From: OLB9 sp041392785
Lineage (GTDB): Bacteria > Bacteroidota > Bacteroidia > Chitinophagales > Saprospiraceae
Assembly: GCA_041392785.1 (NCBI GenBank)
Contig: JAWKLK010000001.1
Coordinates: 558,001 to 622,000 of the forward strand
Direction of reading: 5' to 3'
DNA: 64,000 nucleotides
The notes under the pieces: model-generated
Told to the model about the DNA's origin: nothing
Seen by the model: the letters and a program-made list of their open reading frames with translations, nothing else
Databases searched by the model: none
Program-made: the position numbers and the translations under genes
In this document: positions 1-8,581 of the stretch, piece by piece
Position numbering within the stretch: the stretch's first letter is position 1
Layout: the number at the start of each line of letters is the position of its first letter

Positions 1-98
1 GCCTTTTCCTCATCAGAGAATACCATGTCCACATGTGCTATATAGATGAGCAGAAATGCCAATAATTCCCTTTCGTTAAAATATAATTTGCGTTCCAT
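1..98 (-). CDS. TerB-like protein, N-terminal fragment (runs off window edge)
   Basis: Reading the minus strand from an ATG at position 98 gives 32 complete codons without a stop up to the window edge. The peptide starts MERKLYFNERELLAFLLIY and continues with an HVDMVFSDEEK-type segment. This resembles the start of the small helical TerB-like (tellurite-resistance B) proteins that Bacteroidota carry as standalone genes, where an acidic helix near the N-terminus is typical. The start lies only 9 bases past the alaS stop, so it is probably co-transcribed with alaS. The family assignment rests on about 30 residues and is tentative; it may be any small helical protein. Confidence 0.5.
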   Translation of the reverse strand, partial: MERKLYFNERELLAFLLIYIAHVDMVFSDEEK

Positions 99-107
99 GT
101 CGAATGA

Positions 108-2723
108 TTATTTTAGATATGACTCAATTGTTGATACTGCATTATACAAGCCCTGTGGGTTGGTGCCACCCGCTGTGGCAAAAAATGCTTGCCCGCCGCC
201 ACCGCCGCCAATCAAGGTAGCCATTTCCTTTATGATATTGCCAGCGTGCCATCCTTTGGATATATGTAATGATTCTGATATGACAAGCAAGATGGTGGGT
301 TTTGCATCTTTCAATCCAAAAAAGACTACGCTATCCGTTTTGAGTTCGCTCTGAATATTATATGCCAGTGTCTTTGCAGATTTTACATCCACCTCATCGA
401 GCAATCCTTTGACCACGGTCACGCCTTGATATTCTATTTTTGATGCCAATAAGCTGTCTTTTAAACTATTAGCATGCAATGTACGCAATTTTTCGATCTC
501 TTTTTGCGCATCCTTTTGATTTTGCACGAGATCGGCTACATTTTTTACGACATTGATATTATTTTTAAAGAATGTTTTGATGCCTTCTAGTTCTTGCAGA
601 TGGGCATTGACATATTTCTCCGCATAGGTTGCAGTCACGGCCTCTATCCTTCGCACGCCAGCAGCAATACCAGATTCTGATGTGATCATAAAATATCCTA
701 TGGCTCCTGTTCTCTCCACATGACAGCCACCGCACAACTCTCTACTGTATGTGGGGTCGAATGTGATCATACGCACCGTATCACCATACTTCTCCCCAAA
801 TAACATCATGGCGCCTGCTTCTTTTGCTGCTTCGATAGGCATGGCCCGATTCTCCACTAATGGGATATTCTCTCTTATTTTTTGATTGACAATAGTTTCT
901 ACGGCTTTGATCTCCTCTTGGGTCATTTTTTGATAGTGTGATATATCAAAACGCAAGTAATCATCCTTGACTAATGATCCTTTCTGCTGCACATGCGTTC
1001 CTAGCACCGATCGCAATGCAGCGTGCAATAAATGCGTTGCTGTATGGTTATTTTCTATCAACTTCCTGCGCATATCGTCCACTTCACCATAGACTGGACA
1101 ATCCAAAATGGCAGGCAATCTGTCAATGATGTGAATGATCAAGTCATTTTCCTTTTTTGTATCCAAAACTCTGATGACATCACCATCAAAAAACAACATT
1201 CCTGTATCGCCTACTTGGCCACCGCCCTCAGGATAAAAAGGCGTTTTGTCCAGTACCAATTGGATGATTTCTGTATCCTTTTGTTTGGTAATCCTATATT
1301 TCAGCACTTTTCCTTCTTCGAGTATCAGTTCGTCATATCCAATAAATTTAGTGTTGCCACCCTCGTGAAAAACAATCCAATCTCCTGTCTCCCTCTTCGC
1401 ATCAGCTCGGGATCTTTCTTTCTGTTCGGCCAATGCTTTTTCAAATCCAGATTCATCCACTCTCCAACCCTTTTCTTGGGCTATCAATCTCGTTAAATCT
1501 ATAGGAAAACCATACGTATCGTACAACTCAAAAACAGCATTGCCAGGAATCACATTATCAATGACCACAATATCTTCAAGTCTTTTCAGACCTCCTTCCA
1601 AGGTTTTAAGAAATGCTTTTTCTTCTTCTCTGATGACTCTCTCTACAAAATTTCTCTGTGCGTATAACTCTGGAAACACGTGCTGAAATTGCACCGATAG
1701 TACATCCACTAATTGGTATAATAGTGGCTGTTTATACCCAAGATATGTATAATAATAGCGCACTGCTCTTCGCAATATACGCCTAATGACATATCCTGCT
1801 CCCGTATTGGATGGCAATTGGCCGTCAGCGATCGTAAAAGAAATGGCCCTGATATGGTCTGCCAAAACACGGAAGGCAATATCTGCTTTGCTATCGCCAA
1901 AAGTGTACGTCTTACCCGTGATTTTCTCTATTTCAGCTATTGTACCCGTAAACACATCCGTGTCGTAATTACTACTTTTATGCTGGATAGCGCGCACCAA
2001 ACGCTCGAATCCCATTCCAGTATCAACATGCTGTTCTGGCAATTCTTCAAGGGTGCCATCCGCTTTTCTATTATACTGGATGAAGACATTATTCCAAATC
2101 TCTATGACTTGCGGATGGTCATGATTCACGAGTTCGCGCCCAGGCTTTAATGCTATTTCAGCTTCTGGCCTTAAATCAATATGTATCTCCGAGCACGGAC
2201 CACACGGGCCAGTGTCGCCCATTTCCCAAAAATTATCCTTTTTATTTCCCAATACAATGTGGTCATCAGGCACCCATTTGCGCCACTCTTTCAAAGCCAC
2301 TGATGATGGAGGTAGATTTTCAGATGGATCACCCTCGAACACTGTCACATAGAGCCTATCTTTGGGCAAGCCATACACCTTAGTGAGTAACTCCCAGCTC
2401 CACTCAATGGCTTCCAACTTGAAGTAATCACCGATGCTCCAGTTGCCCAACATCTCAAACATGGTATGATGATAAGTATCCACACCTACTTCCTCAAGGT
2501 CATTGTGTTTTCCGCTTACGCGCAAACATTTTTGGGTATCTACTATACGCGGATTATCGGGTACTTGATTGCCCAAAAAGTAATCTTTAAACTGATTCAT
2601 TCCCGCATTAGTAAACATCAATGTGGGATCATCTTTGACTACTATGGGTGCAGAAGGAACTATTTTATGCCCTTTGGACTTAAAAAAATCCAAAAATTTT
2701 TGCCTAATTTCAATGGATGTCAT
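108..2723 (-). CDS. alaS: Alanyl-tRNA synthetase
   Basis: Charges tRNA-Ala with alanine in the cytoplasm and clears mischarged serine or glycine through its editing domain. The 871-residue product has the expected full length and domain order: class II aminoacylation core in the first ~240 residues, tRNA-recognition region, then the editing domain with zinc-ligand motifs HTATH (about residue 560) and CGGCH (about residue 663), and a C-Ala domain with a Gly-rich stretch (about residue 836, GGGGGGQ). The ATG start is followed by the typical MTSIEIRQKFLDFF opening in which the class II fold begins. A TATATTTG -7 element lies 50 bases upstream. A short TerB-like gene follows directly downstream. 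Confidence 0.98.
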   Translation of the reverse strand: MTSIEIRQKFLDFFKSKGHKIVPSAPIVVKDDPTLMFTNAGMNQFKDYFLGNQVPDNPRIVDTQKCLRVSGKHNDLEEVGVDTYHHTMFEMLGNWSIGDYFKLEAIEWSWELLTKVYGLPKDRLYVTVFEGDPSENLPPSSVALKEWRKWVPDDHIVLGNKKDNFWEMGDTGPCGPCSEIHIDLRPEAEIALKPGRELVNHDHPQVIEIWNNVFIQYNRKADGTLEELPEQHVDTGMGFERLVRAIQHKSSNYDTDVFTGTIAEIEKITGKTYTFGDSKADIAFRVLADHIRAISFTIADGQLPSNTGAGYVIRRILRRAVRYYYTYLGYKQPLLYQLVDVLSVQFQHVFPELYAQRNFVERVIREEEKAFLKTLEGGLKRLEDIVVIDNVIPGNAVFELYDTYGFPIDLTRLIAQEKGWRVDESGFEKALAEQKERSRADAKRETGDWIVFHEGGNTKFIGYDELILEEGKVLKYRITKQKDTEIIQLVLDKTPFYPEGGGQVGDTGMLFFDGDVIRVLDTKKENDLIIHIIDRLPAILDCPVYGEVDDMRRKLIENNHTATHLLHAALRSVLGTHVQQKGSLVKDDYLRFDISHYQKMTQEEIKAVETIVNQKIRENIPLVENRAMPIEAAKEAGAMMLFGEKYGDTVRMITFDPTYSRELCGGCHVERTGAIGYFMITSESGIAAGVRRIEAVTATYAEKYVNAHLQELEGIKTFFKNNINVVKNVADLVQNQKDAQKEIEKLRTLHANSLKDSLLASKIEYQGVTVVKGLLDEVDVKSAKTLAYNIQSELKTDSVVFFGLKDAKPTILLVISESLHISKGWHAGNIIKEMATLIGGGGGGQAFFATAGGTNPQGLYNAVSTIESYLK

Positions 2724-2773
2724 TGGTATGGATTAAAAAACCACTTAACTTATTATATCTCTCTATCAAAGCG

Positions 2774-2781
2774 CAAATATA
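2774..2781 (-). promoter_or_regulatory. Bacteroidota -7 element (TATATTTG) for alaS
   Basis: Minus-strand match to TAnnTTTG, ending 50 bases before the alaS ATG. No convincing -33 TTG at the usual distance was seen. Confidence 0.55.
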
Positions 2782-2857
2782 ATACATTAGCTGGCTACTA
2801 AAATGAAATCTCACGGTTTATGAACGTTAACTTATTCTAAAAGGCAAAACCAAAAGC

Positions 2858-3724
2858 CTATTTTAATAGCCTGATCAGGCCTTCTTGCGCCGTACTAGCT
2901 ATGAGATGACCTTTATGGTTGAAAATCTTGCCTGAACAAAATGCCCTTCCATGGATCGCATTGCTGCTCTCTACCACATACAATAGCCAATCATCTGTCT
3001 TGACTGGCCTGTGAAACCACATAGCGTGATCGAGACTCGCTATCTGCATCGGTGTGGTAAAAAATGAAATCTTATGTGGCAATAAGGCTGTGACCAATAG
3101 ATTGAAGTCAGATGCATACGCCAAAGTGGCTTGGTGCAATAATGGATTTTCAGGTAAGGCACCATTGGTCTTAAACCACGTGTGATTGAGCGCCGCTCTC
3201 ATCTGTGGGTTGAAAGGGTCGTAGTATTCTACTGGGTGAAAGACAAAAGGGCCTGTAGGCGAAAAAATACCACGTGGCTCAATCTTATACTTAGCTGCAT
3301 ACTCCGCAAAAATATCAGAAAACGAAGTCAGGGATTCAGGTCGCGCCACATTGGGCATGACGGATTGATGTTCGATCCCATCTTCCTGAATTTGATAGGA
3401 AAGCATCATCTCAAAAATAATCTTGCCCAGCTGAGATGCCACTACTCTTCGCGTATCAAAGCTTCTGCCCTTTTTAATAGTCGTGACGTGATACTCAATA
3501 TTCAGTGTATTGTCTCCAGGATGGAGAAAATAAGCGTGCATAGAATGCAAATACTTGTCATCAGTGATGGTATCATTGGCAGCTGCAACTGCTTGTGCTA
3601 GTACTTGACCGCCATACACATTTGGACTGCCAATAAACAGATTGTCAAAGGTGTAAGTATCTCCAACTTTATCTTTTGGAGTAAGTATATCTATCAATTC
3701 TGGTAATTGACTATTTGCCGTCAT
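2858..3724 (-). CDS. tesB: Acyl-CoA thioesterase II (TesB family)
   Basis: Hydrolyses acyl-CoA thioesters to free fatty acid and CoA. The product is a double-hotdog protein of about 288 residues, the normal length for TesB. Visible family features are the N-terminal hotdog with an NVYGGQVLAQA segment, the SMHAYFLHPGD strand and, in the second hotdog, the SLDHAMWFHRP strand that carries the conserved Asp-His. An in-frame upstream ATG at 3772 exists, but the extra 16 residues overlap the preceding gene and look non-native. I choose the ATG at 3724, which overlaps the upstream stop by 14 bases, consistent with translational coupling. It is the last gene of a three-gene operon. Confidence 0.93.
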   Translation of the reverse strand: MTANSQLPELIDILTPKDKVGDTYTFDNLFIGSPNVYGGQVLAQAVAAANDTITDDKYLHSMHAYFLHPGDNTLNIEYHVTTIKKGRSFDTRRVVASQLGKIIFEMMLSYQIQEDGIEHQSVMPNVARPESLTSFSDIFAEYAAKYKIEPRGIFSPTGPFVFHPVEYYDPFNPQMRAALNHTWFKTNGALPENPLLHQATLAYASDFNLLVTALLPHKISFFTTPMQIASLDHAMWFHRPVKTDDWLLYVVESSNAIHGRAFCSGKIFNHKGHLIASTAQEGLIRLLK

Positions 3725-4079
3725 CCCAAGTGGTTTTGTCGGTGAAATAAATGGCGAGAATGCCAACCACACAAATCATGTGCACAACAAAAAATACCTC
3801 CATAGCAGTGTCAACGGCTCCAGCGCCCCAAAAGATAAATGCTCGAAACATCTGGGACAAGCCATAAATAAGAAACATTTTGCGGAAGAATATAGTGTGG
3901 GACCAATGCCTATACATCGCGAATAGCATGAAACCTAGAATCAATCCTACACTGCCATACAAACGAATAGCAACAAATACTAATGCCTTGCTTTCCCCAA
4001 CAAATAAGTCTGTCTTAAACAAACACAACAACGCCATGACCAATTCAAATACTCCAAAAATGGCAACAGCATACCTCAT
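3711..4079 (-). CDS. Small integral membrane protein, four predicted helices
   Basis: A 122-residue, almost entirely hydrophobic protein. I can see four likely transmembrane segments at roughly residues 3-22, 33-55, 66-85 and 93-112. The last residues are charged (TDKTTWDDGK). It resembles the loosely defined DUF4345-type four-helix membrane proteins, but I see no catalytic motif, so the function is unknown. It lies between the MORN-repeat lipoprotein gene (gap 8 bases) and tesB (14-base overlap), so the three are almost certainly one transcript; a functional link is not evident. Confidence 0.75.
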   Translation of the reverse strand: MRYAVAIFGVFELVMALLCLFKTDLFVGESKALVFVAIRLYGSVGLILGFMLFAMYRHWSHTIFFRKMFLIYGLSQMFRAFIFWGAGAVDTAMEVFFVVHMICVVGILAIYFTDKTTWDDGK

Positions 4080-4087
4080 GCCAATAG

Positions 4088-4540
4088 TTATTTTTGCTTC
4101 CTAATATCGTTTTCGTATTGGGATTCTGACACAATATTTCCGGCTTCATCATAGTCTCTGAAGAATCCATGTTTTTTGCCATTATCATATTGAGCAACAA
4201 ACTTCAACTTACCGCTTTGGAAAAATACAGTATCCATACCAACACGCAAGCCTTGCTTGTAATATTGCACCTCCTTTAGCTCTCCCGTCTCGTAAAAAAA
4301 CTGTGTTTTTCCCTCTTCATTATTGTTTACAAAATTCCTGATACATTTGATCTTTCCGTCGTTGTAATATTCTTTCATCACACCTTCTATTTTGCCATTG
4401 ATGGTTTCATATTCTCTAGATACCACACCGTTGGTGTATGTATTTTTCATGGGCTTGATGTCTGGCGCAGTTGATTTGGTCTGATCCTTGCATCCCAGAT
4501 ATATGAATGACAAGAAAATAATAAGACTTAAATATTTCAT
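4088..4540 (-). CDS. MORN-repeat-variant lipoprotein (YwqK-like)
   Basis: A 150-residue exported protein. It starts with a short signal peptide ending in a lipobox, with Cys17 in YLGCKD, so it is likely a membrane-anchored lipoprotein. The rest is a series of four to five degenerate 22-24-residue MORN-like units such as GVMKEYYNDGKIK, GKTQFFYETGELK, GMDTVFFQSGKLK and GFFRDYDEAGNIV. Such proteins are widespread in Bacteroidota and are often labelled 'YwqK family antitoxin', which is a database name rather than evidence of a toxin-antitoxin role. No toxin-like partner is adjacent. It heads the operon that ends with tesB. Confidence 0.85.
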   Translation of the reverse strand: MKYLSLIIFLSFIYLGCKDQTKSTAPDIKPMKNTYTNGVVSREYETINGKIEGVMKEYYNDGKIKCIRNFVNNNEEGKTQFFYETGELKEVQYYKQGLRVGMDTVFFQSGKLKFVAQYDNGKKHGFFRDYDEAGNIVSESQYENDIRKQK

Positions 4541-4569
4541 AACTTTATTGTCTTTATATGATTAGTAAC

Positions 4570-4601
4570 AAAAAAGGGTCAACAATATTGTGTGACCCTT
4601 T
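4570..4601 (-). terminator. Rho-independent terminator downstream of the haloperoxidase-like gene
   Basis: Perfect 9-bp inverted repeat AAAGGGTCA (4573-4581) / TGACCCTTT (4593-4601) with an 11-base loop. On the minus strand it is followed by a six-T run (A tract at 4570-4575 on the plus strand). It lies 26 bases past the stop of the gene at 4627-6015. Confidence 0.85.
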
Positions 4602-4626
4602 CAAAAATTTTTATCTTACAAATTCA

Positions 4627-6015
4627 TTATTTCTTCCAAGGCAATTTATTCACCACCTGGCCGATACGCTGACCATATTGTCTGCCTTCCACAGAGTCAA
4701 AATCGAAATGCACACCAAGTGGAACTCTTGAATACGCATTCTCCTCAGCCATTTCATACAAGTTATTGAATGATCTAGGAGTTCCTATAAATTCTGTTCT
4801 GTCTTTGTGACAGTTGTCAGTCATGCTGTAAGCATATCCGAAGATATCACTCAACACTTCAGCTGCTGATGCACTAAACGTAGCATGTCCAGACGGGTAG
4901 CTTGGGAATGCTGGTGTAATACTTTTGATACCTGTAGTTGGGTTACTTAAATTTGTTTCCCAAGTGGCATTCATCAACTTATTGATATAAGTAACAGGTC
5001 GAACCAAATTGTAATAATACTTAGAATTCCACGCACCAATAGCAGCATCATGTAATGCCAATCCAACTTTCGCATTGGCGTATATTGCTGTCTCAAGGTT
5101 TACATTTTCATTGACATATATTTGATCAGCTATTGCCAACCATCTTGCAGGAGGAGAAAATGTCAAATTGGGATTATCATCGCTCCAAAACTCAGCTATG
5201 GATTGATCCACATAACTCAAACCGTTTTTGTTTTTATCCACCACTGTCACAGCAGCACTATAAAAAGCAGACGTTGGGTCTTCACTATATTTTGCATAAC
5301 TGGTATAAGGTTTGCAAAGCTTCTGGTCTTCAGTAATTGCAAATGGTCTTCCTTTACCCCAAAGCGGATATTTACCATCTGTTGGGCCAGGTAGCGTTGG
5401 TGTCCAAGCGCCAGGCTCGTTCGCCCTGTCTTGCCAGTTGTAACCGTCGAATACTTTTTTGTATCCTTCGAATGTATATGAGTCTGTCTTAAACCAATCC
5501 CACACAGCTTTTGCTACTGCTTCTCCGTGTAGTTTTGAACGCAAATACACCTCAGAACTTACTTCTTTTGAGTATTCTTGCTCATATTTGTTGTATAAAG
5601 TTTTGATCGCGTCAGTATATTTTGCATCGACTTCAGGGAATAATCGCAAATAGATGTAATTATTCACTGCATTGATCACAGACGGCCAGTGATATTCTTG
5701 GTTTTCTAATGTAGAAGGAATACTAAGACCACTATAGCGGGTTGCTAATGATTTGAAATCAGGCATACCGCTCACTACAGCCTCGTAATTTGCAAATCCG
5801 ATATATCCTACCGCATTTGCTGCTGGACATGGCGCATATCCTGGTGCATATCTTTCAACCGTTAAAAATAAGTCATTCCACTCATGTACTAATGTATTGT
5901 CATAAGAACTTACAGGAGCGGACTTTGAATCTGTCTCGGTGATGTCCTTCTTACAAGAAGTCACCACCAAAGAGATCAGCATGAAAGCTGAAAATAAAGT
6001 TACAAAATTCCTCAT
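4627..6015 (-). CDS. Vanadium-dependent haloperoxidase / PAP2-superfamily lipoprotein
   Basis: A 462-residue exported protein with a lipobox signal peptide (Cys21 in VVTSCKK). The C-terminal third contains the complete oxyanion/vanadate-binding signature of the vanadium haloperoxidase-PAP2 fold: Lys332-x6-Arg339 (in KYYYNLVRP), Ser375-Gly376-His377 (in SYPSGHATF) and Arg430-x5-His436 (in SRVPLGVHFDFD). The family either oxidises halides with peroxide or hydrolyses phosphate esters, and sequence alone does not separate the two. The length and all-helical N-terminal half match the Bacteroidota 'vanadium-dependent haloperoxidase' group. It has its own promoter region with a palindrome and a strong terminator, so it is monocistronic. 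The neighbour upstream is a di-haem peroxidase. Confidence 0.88.
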   Translation of the reverse strand: MRNFVTLFSAFMLISLVVTSCKKDITETDSKSAPVSSYDNTLVHEWNDLFLTVERYAPGYAPCPAANAVGYIGFANYEAVVSGMPDFKSLATRYSGLSIPSTLENQEYHWPSVINAVNNYIYLRLFPEVDAKYTDAIKTLYNKYEQEYSKEVSSEVYLRSKLHGEAVAKAVWDWFKTDSYTFEGYKKVFDGYNWQDRANEPGAWTPTLPGPTDGKYPLWGKGRPFAITEDQKLCKPYTSYAKYSEDPTSAFYSAAVTVVDKNKNGLSYVDQSIAEFWSDDNPNLTFSPPARWLAIADQIYVNENVNLETAIYANAKVGLALHDAAIGAWNSKYYYNLVRPVTYINKLMNATWETNLSNPTTGIKSITPAFPSYPSGHATFSASAAEVLSDIFGYAYSMTDNCHKDRTEFIGTPRSFNNLYEMAEENAYSRVPLGVHFDFDSVEGRQYGQRIGQVVNKLPWKK

Positions 6016-6075
6016 GGTAATGATGTTATAATAATTAAAAAAAACGAAATGTCAAATTTGAAATTAAAAACACCG

Positions 6076-6083
6076 CAAATGTA
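6076..6083 (-). promoter_or_regulatory. -7 element (TACATTTG) for the haloperoxidase-like gene
   Basis: Minus-strand TAnnTTTG match 60 bases before the ATG at 6015. The -33 region would fall inside the palindrome at 6090-6110. Confidence 0.55.
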
Positions 6084-6089
6084 CTGCAT

Positions 6090-6110
6090 TATGCCCATAT
6101 AATGGGAATA
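6090..6110. promoter_or_regulatory. Operator-like palindrome in the haloperoxidase promoter
   Basis: Core CCCAT-ATA-ATGGG is a perfect 5+3+5 palindrome. It extends to TAT/ATA on the flanks with one mismatch, giving a 21-base dyad. It begins 6 bases upstream of the -7 element, so a bound regulator would cover the spacer and -33 region. Regulator unknown. Confidence 0.4.
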
Positions 6111-6433
6111 TAACGTACAAAAAAAAACAGTGTTTTGCTATTTTTTTTAAAATAATTTTTATATGGCTATAAACGTGCATCGTACGCATATAAAAATATT
6201 CTATGCTAAATACCTGATTTTAGTAATGGACTGCAAAAATAACAAGATAATTTATATATTACAATTTTTTAATACTTATTATTCGCTGTGTATCTGTAAT
6301 TTAAATTGATCTTTATTGTAAGTATAGTGATTATTAACTATATCATTTGCGTTGAAAAAACTAGCCAAAGATGTATTTAACCAATATTTCCTAACCTCAA
6401 ATGAGTACCAAATACATCAAAAACGACTACCAA

Positions 6434-7756
6434 TTAAAAGCAGTCCATATCTATCTTAGACGCCAAATCATTGTTCGGGAAACACATACCAGAAAGTACA
6501 GAAGTAGGCACATATCTCTTAAGATTAGGATCTCTCAGGCCATTTTGCAAAAACGCAGTCACAGCCTTTACTTCCTCTTCAGTCAATCCCAATGGCCTTA
6601 TAAAAGTTGAAATTTGCTCCGCAGGTACATTGGCATTTTCTACCACCCCATTATTGAAATATCTCACTACGTCTTCTAATGACTGCTTGCTACCTCCATG
6701 GAAGAAAGGTCCGCCATCGCCAAGGTTATATAATTGTGGTGTCCTAAACTTATACATGTCTTCTGTCTTTCCAGTAAATCCACCTCTACCTAGGTTTCTC
6801 CTATCAGCTTTGGATGTATTCAACCCTCCCATTTCATAGTGATCCTTAACACCAAGACCTGCAAAAGTCATTGAGCCAAGGTTTTTCTCAAAATGACAAG
6901 TATTGCAGCTTGCTTTGCCAAAAAAGATGGATGCCCCAAATTTTTCTTGTTCGGTCATTGCATCATCATCGCCTTTCAACCATTTTTGGAATGGTGCTTC
7001 ATTCGTCATAATAGATCTCAAATATGCTGAAATTGCAAAACTTGCTGATTTACGCGAATATCTTTCGTCTTCATTCCAATCGGGGAAAGCTTCATCAAAG
7101 AGTGCTTTATATCCCGCATTGGTGATGATTTCCTTGGTATAATTCATTCTATGTGTCACTAAACCCGCAATATTTTGACTTTCAAGGGATCCAGCGCGCA
7201 GGTGATTGTTGACAGTGGACGGATCAAAAACACCCCACATATTTTCAGTTCCCACATTGACACCCTCAGAACCAAAAGAACCATTCCACATAGAATTGGT
7301 AACATAAGCTGTATTGATCACTGCTAATGGCCTTGCACCTTGTGCATCAATATCTTTTTCAAGATAAGTACCCAACTTGGCTCTATTCTCGCCTTTCACG
7401 CCGAAACCAAAACCACCATCGGCAATACCTTGCTGGCGACCTGGCCTGAATCCTGCCTCGGCCACATGACACGATGCGCAAGTGTACATATATTTATTCT
7501 GTGGATCTTTAGCTTCATTTGAAAAGATTGGCTCATGAAACAAAAGTTTACCCAATTCTACTTTTTCTCTGGTAAGAGGATTTGCTGCTGTTTGGGGAAT
7601 TTGCGAGAGATTCGCTGGATCAGGTAAAATGTATCTAGTTTTATTACCTATTACTTTTTCTAATAATACATCATTTTCTGATCTTGAATCATTTGTACAT
7701 GAAATCAATCCAAAATTGGCAATAATGACTATGCCAATATAAATAAATATTCTCAT
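6434..7756 (-). CDS. Di-haem cytochrome c peroxidase (MauG/CcpA family) lipoprotein
   Basis: A periplasm-facing lipoprotein of 440 residues with two c-type haem motifs, CASCH (Cys93, Cys96, His97) and CNTCH (Cys284, Cys287, His288), the hallmark of bacterial di-haem peroxidases that reduce hydrogen peroxide or, in MauG relatives, modify partner proteins. I place the start at the ATG at 7756. It gives a clean signal peptide with lipobox (Cys20 in GLISCTND) and lies downstream of the -7 element at 7793-7800; the upstream ATG at 7795 lies within that element, so it is untenable if the promoter is right. The haloperoxidase-like lipoprotein gene follows in the same orientation after 418 bases. A second di-haem peroxidase is at 22031-23161. 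Confidence 0.92.
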   Translation of the reverse strand: MRIFIYIGIVIIANFGLISCTNDSRSENDVLLEKVIGNKTRYILPDPANLSQIPQTAANPLTREKVELGKLLFHEPIFSNEAKDPQNKYMYTCASCHVAEAGFRPGRQQGIADGGFGFGVKGENRAKLGTYLEKDIDAQGARPLAVINTAYVTNSMWNGSFGSEGVNVGTENMWGVFDPSTVNNHLRAGSLESQNIAGLVTHRMNYTKEIITNAGYKALFDEAFPDWNEDERYSRKSASFAISAYLRSIMTNEAPFQKWLKGDDDAMTEQEKFGASIFFGKASCNTCHFEKNLGSMTFAGLGVKDHYEMGGLNTSKADRRNLGRGGFTGKTEDMYKFRTPQLYNLGDGGPFFHGGSKQSLEDVVRYFNNGVVENANVPAEQISTFIRPLGLTEEEVKAVTAFLQNGLRDPNLKRYVPTSVLSGMCFPNNDLASKIDMDCF

Positions 7757-7792
7757 CGTTAAAAAAAAATTAAAAAATATCGAAATAAGACA

Positions 7793-7800
7793 CAAATCTA
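7793..7800 (-). promoter_or_regulatory. -7 element (TAGATTTG) for di-haem peroxidase
   Basis: Minus-strand TAnnTTTG match ending 36 bases before the ATG at 7756; helps choose that start over the ATG at 7795. Confidence 0.5.
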
Positions 7801-7928
7801 CATTTATTTCTCTTTATAAAGAATATTTAAGCACAATTTATACCAAAAACGGAACTATAGCCCAATAAAAAGTCTCTTTGCAAAGTAGCTGACATTTATC
7901 CTTCTAACGTGATGACATCAATGTAATC

Positions 7929-8564
7929 CTATAAAACTTGAATAATATTTAACCCATCTCTGAGAGGAAGTATAAGATTTTGTACCCTAGGATCTTGTTG
8001 TATGACTTCATTAAACCTATGTAAGGCCTGTGTCTTTTTATCCTTTGTCCCTTCTAGTACCTTCCCACTCCATAATACATTGTCGGCTATAATGATAGCT
8101 CCTTTACTGCATTTTGGTACGATTAACTCATAATATTGCAGATATCTTTCCTTATCAGCATCAATAAACACCAGATCGAAATCATCCTGTAACTTAGGTA
8201 TGATTTCCATGGCATCGCCTACTTTAGCATCAATTATGTGACTAACAGAAGGATTTTTTAAGAACTTCTGTGCATGTTGGGCGATCTCTTCATTGATCTC
8301 AATGGTGATCAACTTACTATCATCAGTCATTGCTTCTGCCATACACACTGCTGAGTATCCAGTAAAAGTACCAATCTCCAATACATATTTTGGTGACTTA
8401 AGAGTGCATATCAACTTCAGGAAATTACCTTGTAACGCTCCAGAAAGCATTCTTGGTTGTAGTGTATTGATGTGTGTAAATCTTTCTATTTCTTTCAATA
8501 ATTCTGAAGGCTGAGATGAAAAATTTTCACTATATCCATACCATTTTTGGATAATATCTTGCAT
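7929..8564 (-). CDS. SAM-dependent O-methyltransferase (Methyltransf_3 / caffeoyl-CoA OMT-like)
   Basis: A soluble methyltransferase of 211 residues. The SAM-binding loop is visible at residues 61-71 (VLEIGTFTGYS), followed by the acidic end of strand 2 (ITIEINEE). The metal-binding/catalytic segment VFIDADKERY at about 132-141 and the later ADNVLWSGKV segment are the signature of the metal-dependent catechol/caffeoyl-CoA O-methyltransferase family. The natural substrate is unknown; bacterial members methylate catechols and similar hydroxyls. It starts 17 bases past the stop of the ferredoxin reductase gene, so the two form an operon. This suggests, without proving, a shared role in aromatic or quinone chemistry. 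Confidence 0.92.
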   Translation of the reverse strand: MQDIIQKWYGYSENFSSQPSELLKEIERFTHINTLQPRMLSGALQGNFLKLICTLKSPKYVLEIGTFTGYSAVCMAEAMTDDSKLITIEINEEIAQHAQKFLKNPSVSHIIDAKVGDAMEIIPKLQDDFDLVFIDADKERYLQYYELIVPKCSKGAIIIADNVLWSGKVLEGTKDKKTQALHRFNEVIQQDPRVQNLILPLRDGLNIIQVL

Positions 8565-8581
8565 TTAAAACGAATTAGTCT

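Larger units (their letters stand above)
6016..6433. other. AT-rich intergenic region (418 bases) between haloperoxidase-like and di-haem peroxidase genes
   Basis: No credible gene. Contains the -7 element and palindrome for the gene ending at 4627 (described separately). The remainder is very AT-rich with several A/T tracts. I see no clear terminator for the upstream di-haem peroxidase gene. Confidence 0.6.

Noticed and set aside
46..354. Plus-strand frame opposite the end of alaS
   Set aside because: Lies fully antisense to strongly conserved alaS coding sequence and is a shadow.
4088..4540. MORN-repeat lipoprotein considered as the antitoxin of a toxin-antitoxin pair
   Set aside because: The name comes from database labels; it is an exported lipoprotein and no toxin-like gene is next to it.
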